Positions 35,801 through 47,820 of a stretch of 64,000 bases of DNA are shown here, one piece after another. The DNA is taken from the NCBI GenBank assembly GCA_030141605.1, contig JAQGDQ010000010.1:1117501-1181500 (forward strand), read 5' to 3'. Under the pieces are notes generated by a model. That model ran no database searches. It was not told the DNA's origin and was given only the letters and a program-made list of their open reading frames with translations. Every line of letters begins with the position of its first letter. Position 1 is the stretch's first letter. Made by a program: the position numbers and the translations under genes. The stretch is from Tubiluchus corallicola. Taxonomy: Eukaryota > Priapulida > Priapulimorpha > Priapulimorphida > Tubiluchidae.

Positions 35801-38780
35801 ACGCTAGTGATATAAGTACTTAAAATTTGACTGAACCGAATTAGCAATCACGTGTGAGCTTGGCATGAATTGGTTACATAATGGGCAAGGTGGCCATCAA
35901 AATTTTTTGTCAAGTTCAACCCCTTGCGGTGTTCAATTGCAAGCGCAGGATATTGTCAGCATGTCAAATAATTTATAGAGAAAGACATGTTTAAGCACCA
36001 CAACTTTTCACTTGTCCTCCAAAAAAAAGAAATCAGCATTCGGACAGAACAGAAAACTGTGCCAAAAGGGAACTAGAGTCTACGACTGCATTATTGCTAC
36101 TCACAACATCTTGGAAATGGTGACAGTGCTGTATCCCGGCCCTGCAGGCACTGGCAGTCCACAATAGCATTTCCTCGCAACGTGAATCCTAGCATACACT
36201 CCACTCGTAGGCTTTCATTACAGGGTAGAAAACTGGTCTCTGGGATGAGTCTGAGATTGGTATGCCTGTCTAAACTAATTCTGCATCCTGTAATACACAG
36301 ACGATTTTGAATACCTCCTCTTTTAAAGACTTTACAATCACAATAATAAATTAATACAGTGTATATTTAAATATTTTTGAAATTGCAAACACAGTGGTAT
36401 TTTGACGTGTTAAAATAAATAGGCGAATTATTGTCTATGTAACATGTTTTGTCACTCGCTCAAATCGGGCCAAATCGTATGCGTATTCCTAATATACCCT
36501 TGAACAATCGGGATTTGGAACAGACTTCCACCCAAAGCAGTAAACGTTATTTCCTTAGACATTCCGGCGACACTTCATACTTTTGTTTCCTGAGAATTTA
36601 TTTGAATTAGGCTATACTAATGGCATAGCATAGTATTTATTATTGTTAATTATTACATAAATGTTATTTATTGTTAATTAATATGATAAAAATGCGCGTA
36701 AGAAAATGATGACATATTTTATTTCGAGCTATGGGAAATCTTGCAAGATAACCTATACATTAGATAGTAACGCTTTCTTAGTTGCTTACGTAATATTGTC
36801 TTTAGAAACGTCCATTGTTTTCTACGTTTACAAAATTCTTTCTAGATTCAAGTCAATTCATGTTTCAAAGGTTAAATACTGTAAACGAATCGTTTTAAGG
36901 TTTTATATGAGATAGTCAGCTTTGATTTAGGTTTCATAGTATCACAGCAGCGCACATTGTAAAGTTCTTGCACTAGATGGCACTATTCCTGCACACATGG
37001 AAGGATTGTCATTTGTACAAGATTTTGTATGCAGACGAATAACAGCACTCAACACCTTGTTCATTTTGAGATATGGAATGGCCACGCACACGTTGACGTC
37101 ACCATTCCAATTTGGCTTTTTTGGGCTTCTGAAATTAACGACTAAAGAGCAAAGAATGGAGATTTCCCCATTACAACTTACCATTACGACTGAATCCAAA
37201 AGGATCAGTTCCTCCAGCACGTCCTCTGCTTTCTGTCCAGTTTCCTATAAAAGTCACAGATTTTTGAATTGCAAACTTTGACGAAGTAAGGTTCTGCTTT
37301 AACATCAGATAAATATTAGCAGAATAGTAATAGTAAACATAAAAGGATATGCAAATTCTCGAAGTTTCTACTAAAAAATTATATAAAGCGATTCACAAAA
37401 AATAATCAGAAAGCTTTCCCCAGAAAAATCGATAGTGCTAAATCAGACTGTTTGTTGAATATCTCACGCAAAACGAAAATCTCGTCAAAAGCTTAGAGTC
37501 GTTAACGTTAAGAGTTAGGTGAATATGATATAATACAGGCCATATAGATTTCAATTTTAAAATGTCTGTGTGTATTTGAAGACTATTATTTTGTAACTAA
37601 TAATTTGCTGGAGTGTAGTAGCTTATTGTAACTCTTCTGACTCCTTAATTTGATGGGTCAATCATGCATTTGCATACAAACAATTTACAGAAGTTTATTG
37701 CGAGATAGAGTTGAATTTCAAATGGCGTGTGAGGTGCAGTCTACAAAGCTATACTACTGAAATGGAAGGTCATATTATGTGTCGGGAGACACAAAAATAT
37801 GCTACACAATATCGGGTAGCCTTGCAGCTACAGCACCATACTACTGACATGCAATGTCACCTGGGTTCACAAGTCGCTAGCGTCACGTCAATAACCTAAA
37901 AAGTAATTATATGCTGATAATTAATGACAGATAAACTTCAACTGCACAGAGTTATTACTGTATCAAGTATCATGGTATCAAGAGGTAGTATCAAGAAGAG
38001 ACAAATGGGCATTGTTTTTAATTTAAATATTTTTATATATAGAAGACCTTAATTTGAACTACACTGATGATTGAAACAAATCATTTTTAAATTAATTTCC
38101 TGTTCTGTCTGTGTTATTTTACTGTCTCTAGTCATAATTTTTGTGGTCGGGAGAATTACTGTGATCTTTGTAGCATTAAATTAAAGTGGGCGACACGATT
38201 GCTTTCATACTTGTTCTTTGCAATTATATTACAAAAGCGAAGTAGTACGCTGCTACTTTTTGGGCCTTTATACAAAACCTTCAACCACTACATTACAATT
38301 GTTTTATTTTGAGGCTTTCGGTAGAACTCCATCCATTTTACTTTACCAATGATTGGACGACATGACTTCATCAAATAACGTACTTCGTTGTGACTAAGGG
38401 CCTAATTAGCCCTGAACTGCTTTCAGAATAAAACAGCAGACCTTGATTATAGTACAAACTCGCAAGTAATTAAATTTTGTTACAAAACTTGAAAGACAGG
38501 AAATGTGAAAAAATTGGGATACCGCCTGGATATGAAATCAAGGAGCTTCTGCTTACAAGGCAGATGCTTTAGACCACCGTATCACCAGTCATTAAGACAG
38601 TCCAAAGTTCATCACGGTTGACCTTAATACACCTAGGTTATATGTACCTGAAGTGTCGTTCGCAGGAGTATCATTTTGTGTGGTCATTGTAGTTGCCGCA
38701 GTGACCTGCATGATGACCATCACAGTCGACCAAAAAGCGGTTGCGGTCATACAAAAAAGAGAACATCGCTGTGGCGTCAT
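32861..38780 (-). CDS. Type I membrane protein with three cysteine-rich CCP-like modules
   Basis: Not a family I can name. Exons 5' to 3': 38780-38648, 37244-37182, 36287-36105, 35586-35362, 35043-34819, 34063-33916, 33188-32861; phases close to 434 residues. Signal peptide about 1-29, then a Thr/Asn-rich linker. Three modules (about 67-126, 129-201, 204-276), each on one phase 1-1 exon, end in a pattern like sushi/CCP domains: aromatic or hydrophobic-x-C, G, then C-x-C and a final P-x-C. Modules 2 and 3 have eight cysteines, module 1 six. Seven N-glycosylation sequons are visible. Membrane helix about 298-323, followed by a 111-residue tail with YNEL, YTMP, YFTL and YEQA. This suggests a surface receptor or adhesion protein; the ligand is unknown. 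The start Met follows from the signal peptide; an upstream start is not excluded. Confidence 0.8.
38518..38583 (-). pseudogene. tRNA-Thr(TGT)-like pseudogene or tRNA-derived repeat
   Basis: Minus strand: the anticodon arm TCTGC-CTTGTAA-GCAGA is perfect with anticodon TGT. The ends GATACGG and CGGTATC pair with one mismatch. The D arm is about seven bases short and the T loop (ATTTCATAT) has lost the TTCRA motif, so a working tRNA is unlikely. It lies in intron 1 of the membrane-protein gene and may be a relic or a SINE head. Confidence 0.5.
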
Positions 38781-40550
38781 TTCAAGGATCACTTTTCCAC
38801 GAACAAGTCGATTTTTTATGATCAAATTCCTTAGGCAACTCGTTTAATCGATCAACAAATCTTTTGGTGAAAAACAGACGCACAACTTAAAGATTCTGCT
38901 AAAAATTCATCTAAAAACACTACACTGTAAATTTATTCGCCTATATTTTCTGCATTTCTGCATTCTTGTCTTTTCGTGTTATACATTTTCATACATTTAC
39001 ATCAATTCCATGTACAAAAGTACACAATCCTGCATGAAACTAAATCGTTTGCTGATAATTTTACACTATCGTAAAATCTAAATTATTAAATTATAGCTAT
39101 TCAAGTTGTAGAAGTTCTGTTATTCAAATGCACATCCTGAACTTCGACGGTGACTGGAAAAATATCATCGGTATACGACGGGAAATAGGAAACGTATTTC
39201 CTCGAGGTTCCATCAACGTAAGGAGTGAGCCATCATCATTCAAGTACGTCATCAGATAGGCCTAGTTACATGTTCCATCGCTTGTAGAAAATGCACTTAT
39301 ATTTGTACGCCCATCTTTTCTAATGTTAAGTTTTGTTGCTATCTTAGACCTAATTTTAACCACTTCTTTTTAAGCGTTTGCCATTGCAGCTTTAACATTA
39401 CATTTTCACAATAGAAACAACGGTTTTAACGTATATGGTAGAAAAACAATGCCTCGTTTGGCTGTCTGACATACATTTCGTGATATGCGTAAACTCATTT
39501 AGAAAACTCACTAAAATGCCAGTATGACAATAAAATTGTGCATTTATTACAGTTATTATAGTAATTATCGTGTCTCTGCTATACGCCTGAATATGAATAT
39601 GAAAATATAATAGTACCAACTTATTCTCTAAGGGCTTGTGTAGATGGCGCAGCTGTGATTGCACGGTTTCAAAATCGAGATCTTGTAAAGTAGAATAGCT
39701 TAATAGGAGTACAGATATATCCGTAAATTCCATCCCTTACGAACTCAGAGACAAAACTTTACCTACAAAAAAATTAATGTCTTCATAAAAGACTACTTAT
39801 GCGCCTAATCTAAGCTTAGTAGACTACAAAGCGAAATCTGACAGCCAACAATTAAGCTAAATATTAAGGGTAATTCTTTAAGATGATATACTGAACCGAG
39901 AAAGATATCTGAGCCAGGTACGGACGTATATACATCCTTCCTCATCAACGTACATAGAAGGACACAGTACTGATAGATGAAAGCATCCAGAAAAAAGTAG
40001 TTTTCCCCGAAAGTTGCCAAATCCTTTACTAAATTTGCTGCTGCTTAACTAGGATGACACCTGTGTTAATATGATTCAGATTTCAATAACTGATTTTTAA
40101 CGATCGAATCAACTTATAATTATTTTTGACGCGTGAGTTATGTAGCTATGAAAGGCAGGTGGTGGATTTGAGTTAGATTGCGCATGACTCTTACGGGGTA
40201 GCTTACTATTCATTTCTTCTTTTTCTTCACTTCTTTGAAAGCTTTCCTTGCTCGATTTTTATTAAATCGTTTTTTTTCATAAATTTGTTTCTTAATTCAT
40301 TCATTTATTATTCATCCATGCCTTCCTTCATTTATTCATTCATTCTATCATTTTTCACTCATTTATTCATTCGTCTAATTATTCATTAAATCGCCTATTT
40401 TATTCTACAGATATTCTACCAAAATCATATTCTAACGAAATGCCGTTATGGATGAAACGCGTTTTCTTCTACACTCAGCATTAAGAACTTTCTGCAAGTC
40501 AGGACTTATTTAAAATTGCCACTTCGAGATGCTTTCTTGATTACTTAGAT
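38781..40550. other. Upstream spacer of the membrane-protein gene
   Basis: No credible coding sequence. It includes the presumed promoter of the minus-strand gene ending at 38780 and a degenerate ATTCATTC run at about 40290-40390. Confidence 0.4.
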
Positions 40551-40564
40551 GGAAAGCCGAAATT

Positions 40565-40912
40565 TTGTTTATATTTTGCCAGGCGTTGGGAAAAACGTCC
40601 CCATTTCCATGACAACGGTTAAAATAGTCGACAGAAGCCAGCCGATGGCTTCATCGTGCACTGTGTGATGCAGCTGTAGAGAGTGTGGATTGTGGAGCCG
40701 TGTGTCGCTTCTCTTTTCTCCATCTGTATCGATTTGGAGGGTTTTACATTGAAAACACGCAACGCGAAGAAGACGTCAATCTTTGCAATTTAAGCTTTCT
40801 GGCCAGTTTAAAGCAACGGTGTTGGTTTAGTCACATGCAGCACTGGGTCTGCTCATTCATCTCTGTCATGTATTTATTACTCTTGCAGCGTCTTAGCTCT
40901 ATGGAAACTGTG
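40565..40912 (+). promoter_or_regulatory. CpG-rich block ending in a donor, possible 5' UTR exon
   Basis: More CpG than the surroundings (ACGCAACGCGAAGAAGACGTC and others), closing at ACTGTG|gtgagt near 40912. The open frame inside shows no recognisable protein. It could be a non-coding first exon and promoter, perhaps of the Kv2 gene whose coding exon lies 11.7 kb downstream on the same strand. Confidence 0.25.
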
Positions 40913-41059
40913 GTGAGTGATTGCGCTATTTTATCCGCTAAACTGTTCGCTAAATTTCTCTGTCAATGCAAAATTGCGAAACCACAAAATGCTAGTGTTT
41001 ATGCTGGCGATACCACTGTTATAGCCGATGCCTGTACTTCGACCGTCGTGTTCTTGTAA

Positions 41060-44000
41060 GGTTATACTACCGCTAACAAATTGAACCGTGATTTATCCGT
41101 ATTGATCTTGACAACATAGTGCCTATAAGCTCGGGATGATTACTCGTGAATACAATGAATTCGTGTGTGAGGAATGGCGAAATTGTAGCTGGTTAAAGTA
41201 GACTTATATGAAGATATGAGCTTGCCAGATCATTTGTAGGTTCCTCTGTTTATAGAATTTTTATACTCGTACTTGTTGCGATCATAATTATGATAAGCTG
41301 GGAGTCGTGATGCGTTAAACTTAATTTTAGGTTACACATTAAATTTTACATAGCGTAGCATGGTCAGGACTTGCTTCGAAGAAAATAAACATCTTCAATA
41401 AAAATTTCCAACATTATCTGTGGTTTGATTACACTGAAATTTTTAAGACTTTGTCTTACGGAGGACGGCAACGAGAGAATAAAAATTTGGAGTATTAGAA
41501 TATCATTAACTACACGAAGGCTACACGTTATTATCTAACGTTCAATAAATTATTAATCTCGGGGAAAAGAAGATATATAATAAAGCCAAATTTGACAACA
41601 ACAATGGAACACTTTCCCTGTTTGCCCACCATGCACTGTTTCATTTTTTATCATAATTTTTGCTTTCCTGCGTATTTTCGTAGTACAAAACGGATTTTTG
41701 GCGACCCCCTAATGTATTTTTTAAACTATGGGCATTTTGCGCACGATGCCGGAAGCTGCTCGCTTGAAGATCTTGTTATACCTCAACGCGCGCCTAATTT
41801 TAGTCTTGTAAATCATAACTGCAGTGGAGCCGACGCAGAGTATACGAATCTATGTTTGTCTTTTTTGCAGGTTCATGTTTTTTGCAATTTCGACACGCTT
41901 CAGGCGCATTTTTAGTACGAAAGGGTAAATGCTTGGTACTAGAGAACAACTCATCCCCCGGGAATTCTGTTTATGAGATTTGTTTTAAAGAAAATCTCCT
42001 GACATCATTTTTGCCAGCGTCCGAAGACTCAACGTTATGCTTAATCAAAGTTGTCAAGCTTGTAGATAATCACCTAGCCTAATATCCAGCAAGACCCCTT
42101 CAAAAGACTTTTGAAGGGGCCTAGGGGTCCAGTAGGCATTGTGGTATATACTCGATGAAAGTGCCTCGATATTCTAAGCAGTCGTGGAGTTTTTGGAATG
42201 TGAGTTTGGTTGCGGCTTAAAATGTGACCTTAGGCTGGCATGTGTAAAGAATTATATCTCGCGGAAACTCTCAAGAAAGCAAATTGAACAGTCATGTTCA
42301 AATGCACTTTGGCATTTGATGTGAACCAAAATTTGATTTTTGATAAAGAGTTGTGCCTTCACTGCCTTGCAATATGTCGTTTTATATATACAGTAAAATA
42401 GCGAGGGATAGTGAGATGGGGTCGGGTATGGGCTTAACCAAGGAGATATTTCACTATGAGCTTGACTCGTTTACGGAAACTAACAGCAGATTATATAACT
42501 AATAAGTAGATATTTGAACAATTGATTTAACATCAGAAGCAAGACTATAGGCGGTTGAACCGTCGGCAGCCATCTTGAACGAATTATTGAATTTAATTTT
42601 GAACGTATGCTTGTTTACAAAAAGCTGATACTTTGTAATTACCTTTGTAATTGTAAATTTACAATCTACACCTCCCAAAGGCTTTAAAATGCTATTCAGC
42701 GTCAAAAATCAACGTGAATTTTCCATGGGAAGAAAAATGCTACATGAGCCACGACAATAATATCTTATTACACGGAGCACTAAAGGCTTAATAAGTATTC
42801 TAATGATAATTTGGTAGAGCTGACTTGTAATTGCATCATCATTCGAGGCATTCCTAATGTCACTAAGTAACCTTTGAATGCATATTGTTGTACAGAGGAG
42901 ACTATTGGTTCAACGAACCATTGTCCCGAACGTCTAATGATTGGCCTGACAGCTGCAAATTTGTTCTACTTTGTGCAGGAAGTAGGTCGTGTGACAAAAG
43001 CTTTACGTCCAATAATTAAATTCCATTTACCAAACTCAAGAATGCTTACATGGCGTCTTTGGTACCATCATATCATTTCTCTCACTTAGTACTAGATGCA
43101 GCCGCGAAAGCCATGCAATTCTTCACTGTCGTACCCTTCAAATATGTCTTCTTGCTTGTCTCAGCAAATCCGCTTGAATTTTGTATCTTTGAACAAAATC
43201 TGCTTATCCGTCAAATCAATCAAGCTTTTCTGCCGAATTTTTCAGACTGATGGAGGTTCCTCTATCTAATGGGTGCGAAGAAAAACCTTGTGATAATAGC
43301 TATCACGGTTTTGCCAGTAAACACATAGCGATGCTCCAGAAACTACTTTTAGAAAAAATTCTTTGTCGTTTTTGCTGTTTTGAACGACCTAGCAAAAAGT
43401 TTCCTTTTCTGGATCAGCACATTTCTGCCGACAACACAGCACCAGTATTCCCTGGGGATACTGGGTCTCTCTAAACTTCGCTTCAATATGAGTTGATGTC
43501 CAGAAGTTATTAACGATTTTATTCAGTGCCCATATTCCCTCAGCTGCAGCGCCGTTTCTTCTTCATTAATCTGAGTGCTGCCATGATGCCATTTTAACCA
43601 GCCATCGCACCAAATTGACAATGCTCATCTTAAAGGGCCTTCAGGCCTAAACTCTCGCGTATAATTAGCTGTACCAGTTGCTTTACATGTTTCCTTCTAA
43701 CTAGCATATGCTGGTGATCACTGATTTTACGTTAACTTTTGTGACATTTTTGAAACCTTCTAAACAGCTTTGCAGAAAGTGGCTTGAAAAATTGGCCAAA
43801 GATCTTCTGGATTACGGTAGGAGTCTGCTTGGTTTTCACTTTCAATGTGCCAAGTAAAAACTTGCAGCTACTATTAAAACCACAATATTGTATATTTTTA
43901 TTTACTTTCCAAAGCACTGATATCTTTATCAGATTATGTTTATGTCGCTACTACGAATAACTAGATTTCCTTCTTCACATTTCTTTTTTTATAGTCTTCT

Positions 44001-45170
44001 TTTTCTTTTTTAAAAATTTCTTAAAAGCTTACTATTATTCCTATTTTGCAGCGTTTCATCGACATACCATTGTGCAGTTTAGCCTTTCATCAGTAATATC
44101 ACTGTCACTCCGATAAATATTCTTTGTAGAATTTTCTTTGATACATGCCGTTGAATCAGATCCAAGAAAGCTTGCGTAGTAGTTACCTATCGAGTAGCTA
44201 ACAAGCTTTTTTCCTGACTCCTAAAGTTGCACAAGTAAGGTTTTCTGAAGCTTTTATTGAGCTGGTATATGTAACTCACTTGCCTTATAGCATAATAACT
44301 AAACGTAGTAACCTAATTACTTTATTAAGGATATCTTTTCTAATACTCGGACGTTAAATAATCCACAATCAGTGATAAGCATGAAAAGGCTAAAAATTAG
44401 AGGCACATATACGCGATTCTGAAACGCTCAACTTGCTCAATTAAGAGAAATGGATTTTGGAAATGCTAAATGGAACTTTTGACGAAAATAATTTGAAACC
44501 CAAGAGAGAGTTCAAATGAAAACATTTGTACTTGACATAAGACCGGAAAATGTGTTTGCTGTTCGCTTAACATGCGTGGCTAAGCTTAGTGGTCAATAAA
44601 TTCAAGTTTTTGAAGTTAAATGAAAGCGCCATATTCAGAATTCTCTTGACGAATGTTCTTCGCCGTTTTGTCGTGGTTTTTGCTGCAGTGACCTCCAGTG
44701 TTTCATTGGTTTGGCGCACGTATTTATCTGTCTCAACGCCAGAATTCTTAACGTATTTATCTGTGCTAATCTCTCGCCTTTGTGTCTAATGGCTTTTCTA
44801 TTGCATCGATCTCAGCTTTAGTATAAAGCAAAGGTTGTCAGCTTCCGAAGCTACTGCTGCCATTGCTGAATTTGGCAATCATACGTTTTCATTTAATGCC
44901 TCTCTTAAGTAGTTGCAGTGTGCCTTGATAGTTCTGTCACTGCTTTCTGATTGACGTGAATACGCCGGTACGTTGTCATTATTTATCTTTCATTTTTTTT
45001 ACGATGAATTTGATAGGGCCTCACATATTTCGTGTCAGATATGCTTTTTCAACGATTTCATACAAGTATATTTCCAATGCCCCACCTGCCTTATAATCTG
45101 GTACTGATGCGTAAGCACGCCTGATATCATTTATATGGAATTCGCTCCCTGGCCGGTTCCCTATCTTCTT
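41060..45170. other. Non-coding spacer
   Basis: About 4 kb with only short open frames of no recognised family and no consistent splice context. It contains the perfect hairpin at 42095-42119. Short pieces at 43.0-43.9 kb look like eroded coding sequence, but I cannot assign them. Confidence 0.35.
42095..42119. repeat. Perfect short hairpin
   Basis: CCCCTTCAAAAG, one base, then CTTTTGAAGGGG: 12 bp perfect inverted repeat. No T-run follows and no gene is adjacent, so its role is unknown; it may be the tip of a mobile element. Confidence 0.85.
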
Positions 45171-45179
45171 TTGAATCGA

Positions 45180-45420
45180 TTATATATTTATTTATTCATT
45201 TCACTTTTATATAATGTACACATTATAAAATATAAAAACAAATTCTAGAAAAAATTACAATCTGCTAAAATAATTACCAAACAGGTTCGTAATTAAGTAA
45301 AAGGGAAGGAAAGGCAACCCTCCCATAGAGTCCATCTCATTAAGCAGCCTCTTGATTAGCTTGAGTCTGGAACGGCAATGATACGTCAAAGGACACCTAA
45401 ACAGAATTAGCTTTGACACC
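45180..45420 (-). repeat. LINE 3' end-like fragment
   Basis: In minus orientation the stretch ends in an A+T-rich tail with ATGAATAAATAAATA, after a non-coding part ending in a stop-rich region. The layout resembles the 3' UTR of a non-LTR element; no protein part supports it. Confidence 0.35.
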
Positions 45421-45910
45421 CAAAGGTTTGTTGTTTGTTTGCCTGATTATTTGTATGTTCGTTGTTTTGTTTGTTTCTTCGTTTGTTTATAACTTTAACA
45501 CAGTAGGTTAGAAAAGCAAATCAGCTTAACGTAGTAATGTCCATAAAAATGTCATTTCTAAAAAGAAAAGTAATTTATAAAAAGAATTTTTAAATTAACA
45601 AGATGTTTGTTCTTTCAAAAAGTACAATTCTTGATTGAGATTGTTGCTAAAATGCGCAATACCTTTTTTAAATAATCTCTCTCAGACAAGAATGTTATCG
45701 TGTGATTTCTAAGCTTTTTATTGCTTGAAATAAGTATTGATTGCCTTTTTTGGACATTAGTAAACAAGTAAGCAAATGATTTATTTATCACCTTTTAATT
45801 TCCTCTCATAAGGGCCTGATTGGCTCTGTGATAACAATTAATCTTTATTTGAAAAAAGTCGTTCACAACTGTCTATTTGTAGGGAAGATTTTTACGAAAA
45901 CACGTTATAA

Positions 45911-46108
45911 CGTTGTTTATTTCGTTAAACTTTTAAATGGGTGAATGCCTAAGGTTATGAAGAACAATGTACGAAAATTCGAACAATTTTCATAAGTTTT
46001 ACCATACAACATTGTTTATTTCGTTAAACTGTTAAATGGCTGAAGGCCTAAGGTTATGATGAACAATGCATGAAAATTCGAACAATTTTCAGAAGTTTTA
46101 CCATACTT
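45911..46108. repeat. Tandem duplication, two 99-bp units
   Basis: The unit starting TTGTTTATTTCGTTAAAC and ending TTTTACCATAC is repeated at a 99-bp spacing with under ten differences. Confidence 0.9.
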
Positions 46109-46808
46109 AACATTTACCTTACAATGATGTTTTACCCAAAAAAGAAAACAAAACATTTATGCAGACTAATATTTGCAGTATTATTTATCATCATTCTAAT
46201 AGTTTTTTCACGTTTATTTCCTTTACAATATTTACGATAATTTTACATTCATGAGTGTTCGTTTCACTTAATTTCTCTCTCTAGTTCAAACATGAAATTC
46301 CGTTACGCAGTTATCTTCGTTTATCAATCTACAACAAAATATCAAATGTTCAGGAGTTTCTTCTTTTCTGTGGACTCTGAGAAAGCTGATTTTTTTTCTA
46401 AAACTAAATTAAATTCATATTTTACTGATACGTTAAAGGCTAAAACCATGGACTTGCATATTAGTATATAAAGCAAGAATAAGTTGCTGGTGGGGCCATA
46501 TTGCCTTCATGCTACAATATATGGCACCTATGAAGTTGCAATAAGGGCAAGAAGAAACTTATGCACGTATAGTTTGCTATGATGCACTATATGTGTTGAC
46601 TCCTTAGATCACGAATTGAGCATAAAAGTAATTATACAGTTTTCCCGCCCATTATTTATTCATGCGTACAGTTGCACGGGGACATCTGGCGGCTGAAAGC
46701 GCGTTTCAACTCTCGAAACTTATCGTGCGATATTGCCTGGCTGTGCCATTAAAATTGCAAGAAGTAAAAAGAGCTCAAAGCTCTTGACACATTCAAAGTG
46801 ATATTAAG

Positions 46809-47134
46809 ATGGGAGATGTTAACAATTTTAAAGCCAGCGGCAACATCGCCTTAAAACCACAGCAGCATCTGGAGAGGCAACTAATTATAGGCGTTAGCAA
46901 ATGACTGATGAGTTTAGAGTAAATAAAGTTCGAGAAAATTTAATATTAGACAACGTGTGCTATGGATGCATTACTACATGCATCGCCTTGGTCATAGCTG
47001 CCGTTTTCAGCTACATTGCCATTTCTATATCATCAATTGACTTGATTGTCATCAAGAACGTTGAGGAGCTTGTCGATGACGCCCAACAAACCACTACTTA
47101 TCTGTTCCGATGGCGTATTTGTCCTGAATGTTAA
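46809..47134 (+). CDS. Candidate small membrane protein with overlapping upstream ORF
   Basis: The ORF at 46901-47134 encodes 77 residues with one hydrophobic segment (about 22-46) after a charged N-terminus and before an acidic VEELVDD stretch. Just before it, an ATG at 46809 opens 31 codons that end at a TGA overlapping the next ATG (ATGA). A TATATAAAG sits near 46466 and local CpG is raised. No family is recognised. It could be a real small gene, a coding pair, a frameshifted relic, or chance; with no homologue in view, confidence is low. Confidence 0.25.
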
Positions 47135-47249
47135 CACCTAGTTGAAAAAAGATATATATGCATTTGAACGTAGCTGATTTAATATGCCATCTTGAAAAAC
47201 TGCTTTTGTGAGCTAGACTTGCCGATAATCTGCTAAATATTTGTTGTTG

Positions 47250-47345
47250 TGATCATTACTGTCATTGTTGTTGTCCTCATCATAATCACGACTACCATCA
47301 TCATTTTCACCGTCACTTCCATCACCATCGTCATCATCATACCCG
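47250..47345. repeat. Degenerate CAT-rich simple repeat
   Basis: Repeated CATCATC and CACCATC units, imperfect. Confidence 0.7.
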
Positions 47346-47579
47346 CAGAAGAAAATTGCAATTCAGCAATAGAATTTCTCAACAGGCAACCAACATAATT
47401 TCGCATAATCTATGCCACTTAACATGTACTAAACTCTATTAATCTATGAATTAGAGTGGCAGAATAATGACCACATGGTCTTTCACCGCCTTTAATTCTT
47501 TACCGCTAACGTGACATTTTTCCTGTATTTGAATTTGTTATTGTTACATACTTTGAGAGGACAGTGTATGTGTGTTTTT

Positions 47580-47820
47580 AACTAAGCCTATCTGTATATG
47601 TCTACGCCTGTATTCTTGTCTATTTCTATATCTATCACAATCTACGTCACTATTGTCTGTGTGTACTGTCTATGTCTATGTCTACGTCTACATCTATATA
47701 TATGCCTGTCTATATCTACGCCCATGTCTATGTCTATGCCCATTCATATGTGCAAGTTTTCCATATCTATGCCTGTCTTTTCTTTCTATGTCTGTGTTGT
47801 GTCTATGTCTACTTCATCAT
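47580..47820. repeat. Degenerate (TCTATG)n repeat
   Basis: Hexamers such as TCTATG and TCTACG recur for about 240 bp. All three forward frames are open because of the repeat, which produces Tyr/Leu/Ser/Met-rich false ORFs. Confidence 0.85.

Noticed and set aside
43000-43920. Idea of an eroded transposase (CRFCCFERPSKKFPFLDQHI on plus, KVKTKQTPTVIQKIFGQFF on minus)
   Set aside because: Fragments suggest old coding sequence, but no catalytic motif or ordered set of conserved blocks, so no family can be claimed.
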